This document shows, piece after piece, positions 38,160-50,213 of a stretch of 64,000 bases of DNA. Source of the DNA: Reticulitermes lucifugus. Lineage: Eukaryota > Arthropoda > Insecta > Blattodea > Rhinotermitidae. The notes beneath the pieces were generated by a model. The model saw nothing but the letters and a program-made list of their open reading frames with translations, did no database searches and was not told the DNA's origin. Within the stretch, counting starts at the first letter, position 1. Each line of letters opens with the position of its first letter. A program made the translations under genes and the position numbers. The stretch covers positions 29,489 through 93,488 of the forward strand of contig JAKCWW010000041.1 of the NCBI GenBank assembly GCA_026260175.1, given 5' to 3'.

Positions 38160-38300
38160 AAAAATACTCAAATACCAAATTTTACGAAAGTCCTTCTAGT
38201 GGAATCCAAACGGACAGACGGATAGACAGTTAGACAGACAGACAGACATGACGAAGTTAATGGTCGCTTTTGGCAATTTTGCCAACGCGACTAAAACAGG
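38160..38300 (-). repeat. GTCTGTC-type dispersed repeat, copy 1
   Basis: The minus strand reads GCCAAAAGCGACCATTAACT, TCGTCATGTCTGTCTGTCTG, then CTTTCGTAAAATTTGGTATT. The same blocks in the same order occur at 42.1 kb (GCGAAAAGCGACTCTTGGCT, TCATCATGTCTGTCTGTCCG, TTTTCACAAAATTTCATATT). It is a dispersed element with an internal GACA/TGTC tract, not a plain microsatellite. Class unknown. Confidence 0.7.
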
Positions 38301-38614
38301 TCAGATTAGTCAGTTTCTGAACACCCGCTTAAGGAGGAGAAGCGCAATCGACTAGATTAAATTTCGGTCGAGTTACAGATGTAATTTACAAAATAGAATT
38401 CTATTAGATAGAAATAACCTGACTCTGACTTCTTAATTCCACTGTTCAAGGAATTATATGCTCACTGTATTAGCCTAATACTACGTTCTATATACACACA
38501 AAATAACATAACATTTGCAGAATTCTGTGACGAGGAATGCAAATGTCCTTATCACGCAAGACTTGATACACATACACAAATTTCCTTAAACCTCTTCCTC
38601 TTCCCAACGAATGC

Positions 38615-38615
<1 letters not shown>

Positions 38616-38654
<39 letters not shown>
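38616..38654. repeat. (TG)n microsatellite
   Basis: About 19 uninterrupted TG units, the longest dinucleotide run in the window; likely polymorphic. Confidence 0.95.
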
Positions 38655-38657
<3 letters not shown>

Positions 38658-39165
38658 CAGAAGGCTTACAGATCACTTAACATGTTCAAATCCTACAGCT
38701 TTATGGCTTGTGACTATGTTGCGGAAACTCTACCCGAACTAACGTAGCAATTATCGGTACCAAAACACCTTATCATCCGAATGCTATAAAATAACTACAC
38801 ATGAGACTTACTCCAACAACTGCAACACAGGAAATTATGGCACAGATCTGACTCTTCCACAGAAGCTAAATACCATCAGAGCTGGTGGCTGTTGCAATTA
38901 CGACCAGAAATTTTGTCTCTTTTTCACCACTAATAGAGTATCTTGCTGCCAACTCGGAAATTAAGCAGATAAAAGTATTAATGAACCACGAAGGCACAGA
39001 GTTAAGTATGATCAAATAATTCTTGATAGAGAGAATAAGAGAGACGAAAAACGTTCTGATTTTTCATATTAGATGTGGGCAAGCTTAAAGATAGGAGCGA
39101 AATTTAATTTTTTAAAGTGTGAATTGTGATAATGTTTATTGAAGCGAGATACGCCTATTCCTTCA

Positions 39166-39200
39166 AGAAATTCTCCGCCTTTTATGAAAATCCGTAAAAA
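39166..39200 (-). mobile_element. LINE 3' UTR scrap
   Basis: TCAAGAAATTCTCCGCCTTT then TATGAAAATCCG resembles the 34.3 kb copy (TCAAGAAATTCCCCGCGTTT, TATGGAACCCG). A single block with no flank support. Confidence 0.4.
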
Positions 39201-39921
39201 AAATACAAATTCTTTCGTTGTAATACGAACCTCAATTTCTCTCCATCATCAAGGCCTATATATTTCCTTAACACATTCCTTTTTCCAAATTCCTTCAGTG
39301 CTTTTTCCTTTGAGGTAAGACATCAATTGTCAGTCACCAAAAAGAAATAAACTGTTTATTAGCATCTCTTAATCTTTAGCTTTTAAGGCTAATCCGTGGA
39401 AGACACTAGATGATTTCTGTTATCGCTATTAACACGGGTGACAAACGTGGACATAAAACTTCAAATCTGAAAATGTAGGTAACCGTTCCTATGAAACGTC
39501 GGCTTCCATAAACTGAACTACACTCTGTCAAAGATTGGAAGTCTACATTCTGAAAAAACAACGCTGTGGAAAAATTTAAGTACTTTTCATGTACATCAAC
39601 AAATGTAGCCTAAATGTGGCAACGATGGGAATCTTTCAAGTTATATCCAACAAATTTAATAGGAATAGAAGTTACACATAGTCAATAATTTAAGAAATTA
39701 AAATAAATTAAAATAAAATTAGGCCTTATAACAGGAACAGGTTTATGGGAATAAAAGCTATTCAATGAGGATCACAAACTATGTTCGGAAGTGGATCAGT
39801 TTTTTGTCACTATGACGAAATCTATTTAGAAGTACTCACAATAAATATATATCAGCCTAAATTTAAAGAACATATCCTCTCTTCAGTTCCAATATTTGCA
39901 GAGACGGGATTTGGAAAACAA

Positions 39922-39992
39922 AGACATAACTCAGTCAGCATAGCTTGTCTGAATTACGGGACGGTTCGAGTCCGAAGCAGGAATACTTCTCC
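39922..39992 (+). mobile_element. SINE-B head fragment
   Basis: A-box-like GACATAACTCAGTCAGCATA, GCTTGTCTG, and B box ACGGTTCGAGTCCGAAGCAGG align to the SINE-B head at 23.5 kb. The body is not recognisable. Confidence 0.5.
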
Positions 39993-40460
39993 CCCGGTTG
40001 CTAAAATCGATCATATTCCGTGACGGCGGAGTGCTTTGTTCGTACATCATAAAGTAGGCACGAAGCGTCACGTGCAAGAGCGTGGAGCGTGTAATCGATA
40101 ATCGTAGAGTGAATTTGTGTTACCAAACGTGCAACGATAATATAAGATTGCAGCTCTATTACTAAGAATTTTTGATTATAAAAATGGTTAACGGAAAAAA
40201 TTAATACACCAAGCTATAATTCGTTTGCGAACAACATTTTATAGTGAAAAAAATCACCGCTACAAAAATTACAGAAAAATATGAAACTTTCAATTATTTG
40301 CTACAAGCTCTTAAGTTAGAAACAGCTCATTTCATAGTCACAGCATCTATTTAACTAAGGATTCTTAACAACACGCGAGATAAAGTAGGCGCACTGATGA
40401 ACCTGAGAGAAAAATGCTACAGTTAAAGTCATAATTATATTTAAACCTTCAAGAATAAAA

Positions 40461-40643
40461 TTAATCTACTTGATTTAATACAGACGGCCACTTGTCCCTA
40501 TCAAGAGCCACATAAATGTAGTCCAAGCCTGAACTGAAATATTTTCCTCCAAGCAAAGACTTGACCGTCCACCAGGTTCTTTCTTTTAGATTTTCCAAAC
40601 ATAAACCTATTTGCACCTTTCTTCTGTCCAGTACATGCCACAT
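40461..40643 (-). pseudogene. LINE C-terminal coding remnant
   Basis: A 60-codon minus-strand frame ends with GLDYIYVALDRDKWPSVLNQ. This fits the usual C-terminal end of this LINE type (DWIxLAQDRDxWRxLVN...). The N-terminal part (MWHVLDRRKV) still resembles the HVA-RMG segment weakly. Diverged and truncated; no functional role. Confidence 0.6.
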
Positions 40644-41455
40644 AGTTCACTCATATCATGAGCAATACTTTTTATAATACAGTACTTATTTTATTTATTG
40701 TATTTATCACCACATAGATTAAGAGAAAAATTTGAAGAACTATGTGTCGACAAAAGCTTTTAGCCTAAGTCATATTTGTAATATTTTCTTACAGATATAC
40801 TAGGATATACTTCTTCAATGATCTACTTATATTTAGGTCTTATGGAATATATATAGTTTCTTTATGCGCGTTAAGGATTTAATATATTCTATATTATTAC
40901 TCAATTAATATATAATTTTATAAAATTCTAAGGTACAAGAAATTTTCGGGTAAATATTTTATGTTCAAACATTAGTAAAAAGCATGGAGTGTTAAACATT
41001 AAATGCATAACTACAAATTACACATTTCCTTTTCGCGGATTATCTACATAGGTACAACTTGCCAGTAAGTAAGCCGAGAGCAAAGTAAACCCGTGAGTTG
41101 GCTCTGTGGCCTGCCTTTGCTTTTTCTAATCCGAAACATTTCTTGTTTTTAGGTAAAAAGAAACTTTCTTACCAACAAAATTTTGTCGACAGAGTAAAAG
41201 CACTTTTGGCTTCAGATTAAAACCGCCAGTGTTTATTTTTTATTTCAAGTTGACACTTAACTAAAAAGGCTATCTTCTTTGTACGGAAGAGCTTTGTCAA
41301 ATAATTTACAAGGTTTTCAAAAATGTAAATGTTAAGAGCTACATTAAATAAATTAAGCATCTACTACGATAATTTTTAAAATATAATCTTTCCACATTAA
41401 TTCAGGTCTTGCATGTATTGCATGTAAAAAAATATGATTTTCGTGTTCTCCAGAT
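40644..41455. other. unassigned AT-rich stretch
   Basis: Nothing recognised; frames short. Confidence 0.55.
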
Positions 41456-41609
41456 ATTTCAGTAATTCAAGGAGTCTTATTGGATTTATTAACCCTTGCA
41501 GGTGGGACCGATAGGTTGTCCCGAAACGTCTTTACGGAATTACCACTCTACGCTGCGTAAAATCTCAGAAGAGCGCAGATCTCACTTGAAATCACGCATT
41601 TCAGTAATT
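41456..41609 (+). mobile_element. HHL repeat, solo copy with target-site duplication
   Basis: The 12-mer ATTTCAGTAATT is found at 41456-41467 and 41598-41609, bracketing a 130-bp insert. The insert contains GGGACCGATAGGTTGTCCCG then AAACGTCTTTACGGAATTAC, with a perfect GGGAC/GTCCC stem directly before GAAACGTC. The tail is CTGCGTAAAATCTCAGAAGA then GCGCAGATCTC. The CTGANGA position is decayed (TTGCAGG). This copy shows that the repeat moves as a short insertion on its own. Confidence 0.75.
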
Positions 41610-41826
41610 GTACTCAATCCTGAGGCTAAGTGCTTGTTGGCAAAACACTAATAAAGAGAAATGTAGGCTTGCATTAACTTAACGAATGTATACTATTTTG
41701 CAATGATAATCTCTTGTGGCTCATTGTTTATTGTAAAGAAATTTAGGTGCAACTTTGTTTAAGAAAACACTGTAGAAATTCTTTAAATTTATAAAAACTA
41801 TAAGAAAGTGACAGAATTCGGTTAGA

Positions 41827-41827
<1 letters not shown>

Positions 41828-41862
<35 letters not shown>
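41828..41862. repeat. (ATT)n microsatellite
   Basis: About eleven ATT units. Confidence 0.95.
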
Positions 41863-42089
41863 GCCTTTACATACTTCCAAAAATTTTAAAAGCAGAGTGG
41901 ATATGGACGTAATATCTCGGTAAATAAAAGTTTTAATAAACCCTTAGGAAGTTAAGTGGAAGGGAAACGTGAGCACGGATGGAAACAAAATATTTTAAAA
42001 TGCAATGTGAAATAGTGAAAACTTCATTACATAATGTTTTAAATATAGGTTACTACTAACACAAACGTATTTTTATATAAGGTCACAAA

Positions 42090-42250
42090 ATTGCGAAAAG
42101 CGACTCTTGGCTTCATCATGTCTGTCTGTCCGTCCGCCCTTCCATCTCTCTGTGTCTGTCTATCCTCACGGAACAACTCGGCCGCAATATACGGATTTTC
42201 ACAAAATTTCATATTTGAAGATTTTTCGAAAATATTCCTAGAAAATTATA
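42090..42250 (+). repeat. GTCTGTC-type dispersed repeat, copy 2
   Basis: GCGAAAAGCGACTCTTGGCT, TCATCATGTCTGTCTGTCCG, TCACGGAACAACTCGGCCGC, then ACGGATTTTCACAAAATTTC. It shares block order with copies at 38.2 (minus) and 53.9 kb (plus). Confidence 0.7.
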
Positions 42251-44264
42251 TTAGATTAAAATCTGACAAGAATGATGGGTACTTTAAATGAAAATATGTG
42301 TCCATTTGTGATAATATCTCGCTGAATTCTTCTTACAATGATAAATATTTCAGACAAAAGTTTCAGAGAAAATCCAAACACATGTTTTGTGTTTAATAGA
42401 TCCTTTCCGAAAATCTTGCCTGTTGACATAATGTAGAAAAATGTGGTAGAGTCAGGGAGGCCATGACAACAATATAATACGGCGCAGAAAAGATATTTGC
42501 ATGCCACATAACTACGACAAGAATACAGACACACACTCAGAATATTCAATACTTATTATTGTCAACAGCAGTAAGAAGTACTTTGCAGCTCGACTACAGT
42601 GCTAAGGGAAATCATTGTTGCATTTACATGCCAACACTAAACACTTTTATATTGTTGGCAGTTACATCCACCCCAATAACAATAGAAAGGGAAAGTGCTG
42701 ATGTATTTCCACGGCAACAATTTTTAGGCGAAGACGCCAAAATATGAATGTTTACTTTCATTTTCTATTTTGTTGATAATCACTGCAGGAAATGACTCCA
42801 GAATCTGAGGCAAAGTTCAGAGATCGTCCTTTAATGATAAAAATTCACTAACGCTTATGCCGGTTTGGTCTGTATTTCATCTGCTCTAAAACATATATTA
42901 TGATTCTAATCCTCCAAGTATTAAAGACATTTTGTACATTATATAAATTTGGAATTTATGATGAAATTACCTGTCTGATTGTTACGGCTCTATGTTTGAA
43001 ATATTTTTCCACCTCTATTTCTTAATATAAAGAATTGAGAATTTTAAACTTATTTCTGAAGATAAATAATTATAATTATTCTTTGATTTACATTGTACTT
43101 AACCTAATCATAGGCTGTGATGTTACTGTGTGTAAAGTGTACACGTTACACTATGAAAATATTAATAATGTGAAACATGTACTTGAAATTATATACCGGA
43201 AACTTGAAAACTCTGATATACTTAGTGTTAGTTGGACTGAGGTTTTCATGTACTGATTATAATATTTAGAGCCAAGGCAAATAATATAGTCTACAAACTT
43301 GTGGACTAATGTAATTTTGGTTTAAAGTGTGAAAGTGACATCGTGCAATACGGAGTTACGTACACTTACTTAACTTACCGATTGTTTAGCTTTTCAATTA
43401 CTGACGCCCTCAATTAAGAATGTGGTAGGTGTGTGAATAGGAGAATGGAATACTTGGACAGAAACCTGTCCCTGTACAACTTTATCTAACACACGTGCCA
43501 CGTGGAGCTAACACGTTGAGAAGCTGAAGACAACCGCTAGAGCTTTTTTGCGGTCCTCTTGCCATTTGATATGATATTCTTTTAACTTACAGACTATTGT
43601 GCTTGAATATTTCCAGTGCCGTCATAACACACTAAAAATTACTGCTTTCCATATTTAGAAAGAGGCCTCGTTATTTCAAATGCACTTACAAGTTTACTTC
43701 CATGAACTTTTTCAAAATTTCGCGAATAATATGAAACTTTCTTAAGTATATCTTAAGTATATCTTACACTGATAATGCAGCTACCTATAACTTCCTCGAC
43801 CTTGAAAATATATTGTAAATTATTCGGAGCAGAGGTACACAATTCTCAAGGGCTATTACTCTCACTTATAAGAAACTATTATGAAAAGTGATTATGGAAG
43901 GGAACTTTAAAGTTATTCTAAATCAAATTCCTTCGTGCAAGAGAGTAAGGAACATATATATATATATATATATACACAATTACCAATAGACTAGTATTTT
44001 CTACAAATATGTAATTAGAACTACTAATTTATATCAATAAAACACAACTTTCCTTAATTTAAGGAATGGTACACAAGGCTATTCTAATGGCTGCAGAGAT
44101 TATGTCCACGTAAAATTCGTAATAACACATTAAGAGAATAACATATTTAAAAAAAACATGACTGCAAACACTGAATAGTAAACATTAAAAATGCTCAGAA
44201 ATGCAATAGCTTGTATTAGTCTTAAGTTAATATGGAAATGTAATGCAACCAGGATTTGAAATAA
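42251..44264. other. unassigned AT-rich stretch
   Basis: No gene recognised; frames of 62-97 codons are AT-biased and motif-free. It contains a (TA)n run at 43953-43974 and a two-unit direct repeat of CTTAAGTATAT at about 43,740-43,765. Confidence 0.55.
43953..43974. repeat. (TA)n microsatellite
   Basis: About eleven AT units. Confidence 0.9.
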
Positions 44265-44535
44265 GTGCATTTCTCGAAGCCAAGTCGGAAGGTCGCGGGT
44301 TCTTTTGCTGATGGTGTCATTGCAATCATTCATATACTTAATCATTCCAGCCGTATTATGTCCCTAGGGTCGACTCAGCCTCTGTCAGAAATGAGTACCA
44401 AAAGCGTTTCCTGGCGGGTGAAGGCGGCCGGTGCGTAGGGCTGACAACCTTACCACCTTCATGTGCCGAATATCTTGAAGTCTGGAAGAATCAACGTTCT
44501 GGTACTCTCAGTGCCTGTATAGGGATTGCCTTACC
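44265..44535 (+). mobile_element. SINE-D copy
   Basis: Shares with 57000-57235 the ordered blocks GGTCGACTCAGCCTCT, GAAATGAGTACCAAAAGCG, GAAGGCGGCCGGTGCGTAGG, GCTGACAACCTTACCACCTT, TCTGGAAGAATCAACG and TCTCAGTGCCTGTATAGG. The AAGGCGGCCGGTGCG...GCTGACAACC core is shared with SINE-B, so the two families are related. A B-box-like GGTCGCGGGTTC lies near the start; the A-box region is decayed. Confidence 0.75.
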
Positions 44536-45904
44536 TTTTTACATTACCCGAACCTAATACCGAACTTACAAACTTCGGCCACTGTTTATATTTGTAATGA
44601 CGGAAAAACACGCAAAACCAATTCTTTTCGAAAATAAAAAACTTTACACAAAAAAAAGATACGTGTACAGCAATGCTTAAATCTTGTTTCCAACACAACT
44701 ACAATTACAGCATCTATCGTGGCACCTCTGAAATTGTCTCCTTAATATTTCATACATCATATTAACTTCGCCGCGACAATGTTTATTTCCTGACTGGACA
44801 AAAATCTATTTATAAAAGATTTTCAGTTTTCACAAAATATAATGCAGATGCACGGATTTTTAGTGACAAAACACGTCTTAAGCTTACACAGAATATTCAC
44901 TCCTATTTAAAGAGTTAATGTGCAATGGATATTAGGTGTGTGCAACTACAGGCTTGACGATTATAAAATCACCATTTTTTAATACAGAATTTTTCAAGTG
45001 TTTATGCGATTTACAGAACAAACAGGGATTATTACAATGGATGCCGTTAACAAGTTGTTTTTCGTAACTCAGACAAAATTGATCTCTGTGTGCTTGGAGA
45101 GTATCTTTAAACGTTAGGAATATAGTCTTCATGTTTGAAAGGGTTGAAAAATTTTGTTCGTAGATGAAAAGCATAATATTTTTTTTTATTTATTTTATTA
45201 TTTGTGAAAAATAAATTTATGGGCATTTGAGACCCAACATCTGTGAAGAATTCGTCCTCAAGTTGGCGAGAGTAATGCAGGCTGAAACTGCGAAAACATC
45301 TTGAACACCCAACGCAGTTATACACCATAAAATATTTTAGATATTACACACAGGCTCCGACAAGCTGAGGGCAAAATTCCGAGGAGTGTACTAAGATGGA
45401 TCGGCAAGTAAAATGAGAATGCAAGCTCTGATAGGTGTAATGAAGAGAATTCAGAACCACAAGATCAAAACAGTGCATTTTGTTGTTTTAATAGAGACAA
45501 TAATGAAAATATTAGCGACAGCTACAGCATAAAAGCAGCTGGGGTAATTTAAAACTTGGAAAAATAATTTGTATGCTAGACAGACAACACAGAGACAGCT
45601 GGAATGCTGACCCTCCGGCTGATGGTTCCTTTTATGACAAGTGTGATTTTGTGTTTGCACATGTAATTACAATCGAGCAAGTGAAGTTATTCATAGGGAG
45701 ATCTTCAGACTACGGCCCGGCAGAGGGGATCTTCACAGCTTATATTTTTAGCACTACTTTGCGTAAATATGCAATAAACACATATTCTTCTGTACTTTCT
45801 GCACAAATGTCTATGGGGTAGAATATAAAATTCTTCCCTTCCCCAGTTCCCTTTCTACCTATATGATTACCATCTAATCTCCATCATGTATTTTTGGGGT
45901 TTTG
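44536..45904. other. unassigned stretch
   Basis: No gene assigned. An 82-codon frame at 45573-45821 (plus) has more balanced composition than most but no recognisable domain, and no convincing splice bounds were seen. Confidence 0.5.
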
Positions 45905-46195
45905 GAAGATAAAGTGGGTGGAGAATACTGTACGAATGGGAGTGAAAAGAAATGCACTCAGCAATTTGGTTCGAAAAACTGAAGGAAAGAGACCACTTGG
46001 AGAACCTAGATGCAGATGGGGGATAAGGTTTTGTGGATCTTAAATAGAACGAGGTTCTGTGGCCTGGATTCTTTTAAATTAGAATAGGTGCCAGCAGTTG
46101 GTTCATGTTAACGCATAAAGGGAACTTTTTTCCATGAAGTGCAGGAAAACTCTTGACTAGCTTCTGAAGAAGAACTCTGCTTCGTGTATTTTACT
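45905..46195 (+). mobile_element. LINE 3' end, degenerate
   Basis: Plus strand. Translated pieces (LVRKTEGKRPLGEPRCRW) match the [16 protein letters not shown] signature. A decayed 3' UTR follows (CTCTTGACTAGCTTCTGAAG, AAGAACTCTGCTTCGTG). Stops interrupt the frame; no functional protein. Confidence 0.7.
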
Positions 46196-46264
46196 AGCCT
46201 GACATAAAAATCAAGTGGAATGCGAAGAATTCCTATGTGTAGGCCTGGCTTTCCGTAAAGGTAA

Positions 46265-46330
46265 TACGTCTAATGACGTTTCAACCCTATTAATTTGGTA
46301 ATGAAGTGTCATTAGGACAGGATCTTACCA
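46265..46330 (-). mobile_element. possible HHL-type core
   Basis: The minus strand reads CCTAATGACACTTCATTACC, AAATTAATAGGGTTGAAACG, TCATTAGACG: a CTGATGA-like start, a short ACC/GGT stem and GAAACGTC. The tail is not the usual one, so it may be another subfamily. Confidence 0.4.
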
Positions 46331-46407
46331 ACTGTCGGTAGCGCAGGAATGTGTATATAATGTATAAATTTTAAGTTCCCAGAGCCGAATTGACGATGAT
46401 CCAAATA

Positions 46408-46425
46408 TTCTGGAATATGACGCCG
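46408..46425 (-). mobile_element. HHL repeat tail fragment
   Basis: TTCTGGAATATGACGCCG is the reverse complement of the common tail (CGGCGTCATATCCCAGAA, one mismatch). Confidence 0.5.
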
Positions 46426-46440
46426 TACCTAATATATTTC

Positions 46441-47192
46441 ACTATTAATGAACGTTCAGTTTCACAAATTATACGTAATTTATTCAAAAATTAGGCTGAT
46501 TTATTTTCATTTTATGGTGATTTTTGCTTTTCTGCAGTGCGAATAAATTGCTGATTTAGCTTTAACTTTTCAGCGAATTGGTAGGCTTAAGCCTGCTAAG
46601 AGAAATTACTTGGCCTACTGCACCGATCTAAGTTATTTTACAGCGCCTGATAATTGCCGATCTAATAGAGACGTGTTACACTTATGGAGCTCGAAAACCT
46701 CGTTATCATTCTCAAGTCGTCCTCGACCTGCCCTTTCTAGAACAGATTAACCCAGCCAACAACCTCACAAGTTGTTTCTTAAGGATCCAGTTTATTTTTA
46801 GGCCTATAGTTACATCCAAGTGCAGGTGTCTCAAATAATCTACTGCGCTGGATATTCCAAATACAACAGTATATTTGTGCTAATTTCCTGTCATACAGAG
46901 AATCAAACGTATTCTCTTTTATTGTACTGCCGTAATTAGCTACAAGCCTACTGATCAAGAGTACAAATTAGGCGGTTTCACATTATATCGCTTTCACTAT
47001 CCTCTTTCTTCCTCTCTCAAACCAACAAAGTGTCTTGAACACCTTGTTGTCAAATATCCTTGCATATATTCCCTTAAAGAGAAAAGCCAATTTCATAACA
47101 TGTCAATTATATTTTGGGAAAAGTTGCACATTTAGACCTATGATTTATTTCCATCTACATTTGTTCCTTTACATATTAGATCTATCTTTCTC
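46441..47192. other. unassigned stretch
   Basis: Nothing recognised. Confidence 0.5.
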
Positions 47193-47400
47193 TGAGCCGA
47201 GATAGCCCGTCGGTATAGTGACTAGGCTTCGGGCTGTAAGCCTGAGAACACGTAGTTTCCTTCCCGGCAGGATTCTTCTTCCAAGAGTCCAGAAGGCTCT
47301 GGGGCTCATCTAGCCTCCTATTCAGTGTACACCATTCACCTTCATCCAGTTTAGATATTAAGAATGAGTGGAAATATACCTCCACTTCCCCAATATGTCA
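47193..47400 (+). mobile_element. SINE-B copy
   Basis: Head GAGCCGAGATAGCCCGTCGG then TATAGTGACTAGGCTTCGGG matches the SINE-B A-box half. The B box is decayed (GAGAACACGTAGTTTCC). Body: GTCCAGAAGGCTCTGGGGCT, CATCTAGCCTCCTATTCAG. The core that normally follows is largely deleted. Confidence 0.75.
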
Positions 47401-49793
47401 TCATTTTCTAATCAGGGACTTCACATTTATTACCAACCAAAACCAAATTAATATGAAGTGTACTTAATTTCTAATTAACTTCAGAATCATATAATTAGAT
47501 GGGACAGTATCAATATAGTCTATATGAAAATAAAGTATAAAGGTAAATTATACTGAGTGAGCAACAAAACTGTGAGTTTTATCACCATTATGATTATTTA
47601 CGTGTTAAGGTGTCACTTAACTGCATTTATTAGCCAATTAATATTCCGTGGCTATAAACGGAAACGCTTGGGTAGCAGTGTTTACAAACTGAGAATTACG
47701 ATGGTAATTTGTTAGAAGTCTCTTGTGAAAGTCCTTGGACCTAGCATACATATTTAAAGAACAAACCTCAAGCCTAGAGTGTCACAGTGTATGCTTAGTG
47801 AAGCTACTCTGTAGAAAAGAACCGACTGACATAATCTTCTTACTGCCATGTTGGCATCAAATTTGTAAACATAACAGTTTGTTTGAAGGAAATGAATAAT
47901 TAGGAACTTCATAATTTGCAACTTCAACAAATACGAGTGTTATTATTTTGATCAAGGAAGGCGAATTTGACTGAAATATGAAGCATGCAACAAGAAATAA
48001 AAAATATTACAAAAATACACTGGGATGACATAAATCAAAAATGAGAAATGATTAGGAAATGTTAATCTCAGAGTCTAAAGGATTAGTTAGGGAAATATTC
48101 TATGAAATTTTGGACTGGATTAATCTGGTTCAAAATAAGATGAAGTTTTGAACTCAAGTTAATACGAAAATAAAATTACAGGTTAAATGACAACGGCGTA
48201 GCCTTCAGATTCTCTCCACGTTAAATTTCCTCCAAAACAATCAGAGCTGCAGACCATTGTTGTGCTTGAATTTCCGCCTGATAAACAATACTTCACGCAT
48301 TTTGTTTACAACATTTCACCGTACCAGTTACGATAGGCCTACTTTCAATAGTTTATTTTTTTCCTTAGCAAGGAAAACTGCTAGCCTATTCCTTTGACTT
48401 ATCTTTCAATTTGTAGCCTGATTTTCTGCACAAAATATTGGCATAATTCTCGAAGATAAGTTACTATCCACTGGCCTAGTTTCAGGATGTTGGATTAAAT
48501 GATGCCTACTGCTCTCGAAGTTTACAAATTTTTCATTTGATGTGTTGTTATCAACTGTAACGAACTGAAAAGCGCGACATTGGCTTTCCTTCTAATGACA
48601 TAACATTTATAATATAAAAATGAAATTCGGTCAAATCTTTGACCAGTCGAGACAGAATCCAAGGTGGTCTCACAAACCAAATTTTTCCATCAGGAATCCA
48701 AATATAGTTTAAATAAGAACAACAGAGGTAAATGTTGATGCTATGGTGTTTAATCTCAATTTTCGGTAATCACGGGCGTCAGTGCGTCAGTTATTTCTTG
48801 CGCATTGTGAAATTGTTTTTAGGACCTTATAAAAAATACCCTATCATCAAGAGAACGAAATATAGGCCTACAGTTAAATTATACTAAGGCACTCTCAACC
48901 GTGACTCGGCCTGTAGCCTTCAGGGCAGGCTATGGGTGTTTGCCGGATGGCACCTAAGAAGTGGCCCGTAGAAAAAGCGGCGCGACCGTGTTGAATGTGA
49001 AACGGAAGGGATGGACAGAGCTTACAGAACTTCTGGGAATTACGTTGACACGTTTACATACTGTGTTTTACAAGTGTCTATAGTAAGTGCCTGGGTCAGG
49101 ATTTCTTATTACCGTGTTCATAATTACGTCTAATATGCTGGCTTTATGCAACCAAACGGGTCAGCACCGAATTCGCAAAAGCCCTCACTTTGACCTCATC
49201 TTCAGCTAAATATAATCATTCTATCCCTGTCTAGGCAATGATGCTTCCTTATGATCTATTTTAAGACTAACATCTGTTCCATTCTCATAAGTCCTTGCGG
49301 CTTGCGGAATAAAGTTATGTAATCCTCAGTCTAACAGTGAGTGCTAAATATCCTTCACATATCATAAACCTTAATTCAATCAGCCTTAAATTAATCCTAC
49401 TGGAAAAGAGTACAGATTATTGAAGCCATCTCGTTATATGTAATTTCCTCAAGTCATCTCTTACATCCTATATCTACGGTCAGAATACGCCTTTTCGCTG
49501 CTTGTTTCCAAATTAACATTGACCACTAGAGCCAGAGAGAATTTCTCAAATTAAAACAACGTTACGCCGCACCAACAAAACGGTATATGAACTATGACAA
49601 GAGTAAAATATTAGCAAAATCCTACCAGAATGCTCTCTATACTAACTTCTCATCAGGCCACTCTACACTGGCATATTTGATGGCAAGTTTGGTGGCTAAT
49701 GAGCATCGATCGAAGTCATAGCTCACACACTGGGCTAAGCCTAAGAACTGCGTATTTACAGTCCAGAAAATTAGTATTTAAACTTCTCATCGT
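47401..49793. other. unassigned stretch
   Basis: No gene recognised. A GC-richer segment at about 48,895-49,050 (GGCAGGCTATGGGTGTTTGC, AAAGCGGCGCGACCGTG) is unexplained and unlike its flanks. Confidence 0.5.
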
Positions 49794-50059
49794 TTATTAA
49801 CTAGAGAGGACCAACAGTAATGCACAAATTTGATATATAGTAAAAAGTCTTTAAAGTATAATTTTAAATCCGACATGTTTCGGTGGCATTATATATCACC
49901 ATCATCACGGAGATAATTCACACCTAAAGCTGGAAACTGTCTCCCTCATGATCGTGGTATATATGCTACCGAAATATGTCCGAGTTAAACTGATATTTTA
50001 AAGACTTTTTGTTATATATCAAATTTGTGCCTTACTGTTGGTATTCTCTAGTAAATAAC
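49794..50059. mobile_element. long imperfect inverted repeat: head-to-head HHL-like pair
   Basis: Left arm about 49794-49910 and right arm about 49942-50059 are inverted copies of one roughly 115-bp unit. Read outward from the centre, each arm gives (G/A)TGATGATNGTG, an AT-rich loop, (C/T)ACCGAAA(C/T)ATGTC, a TTTAAAGACTTTTT block, ATATATCAAATTTGTGC, ACTGTTGGT and TCTCTAGT. A GGTG/CACC stem before GAAAC is kept in the left copy. The central spacer is about 31 bp. Both arms diverged independently, so the inversion is old. It resembles inverted terminal repeats of a compact retroelement. Confidence 0.8.
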
Positions 50060-50191
50060 TCAATTCAATGCACGGTGTGAACAACGAAGTGAAACTTATC
50101 ATTTAGCCTAATAAAAAGGTTTATCGGATATTAGCATGTCGTATAAACTTTATTGTCGCTGACTTTACGCACTCTGAATTACTACGAGCAC

Positions 50192-50213
50192 AATTAATTA
50201 ATTAATTAATTAA
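50192..50213. repeat. (AATT)n microsatellite
   Basis: Five AATT units. Confidence 0.85.
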
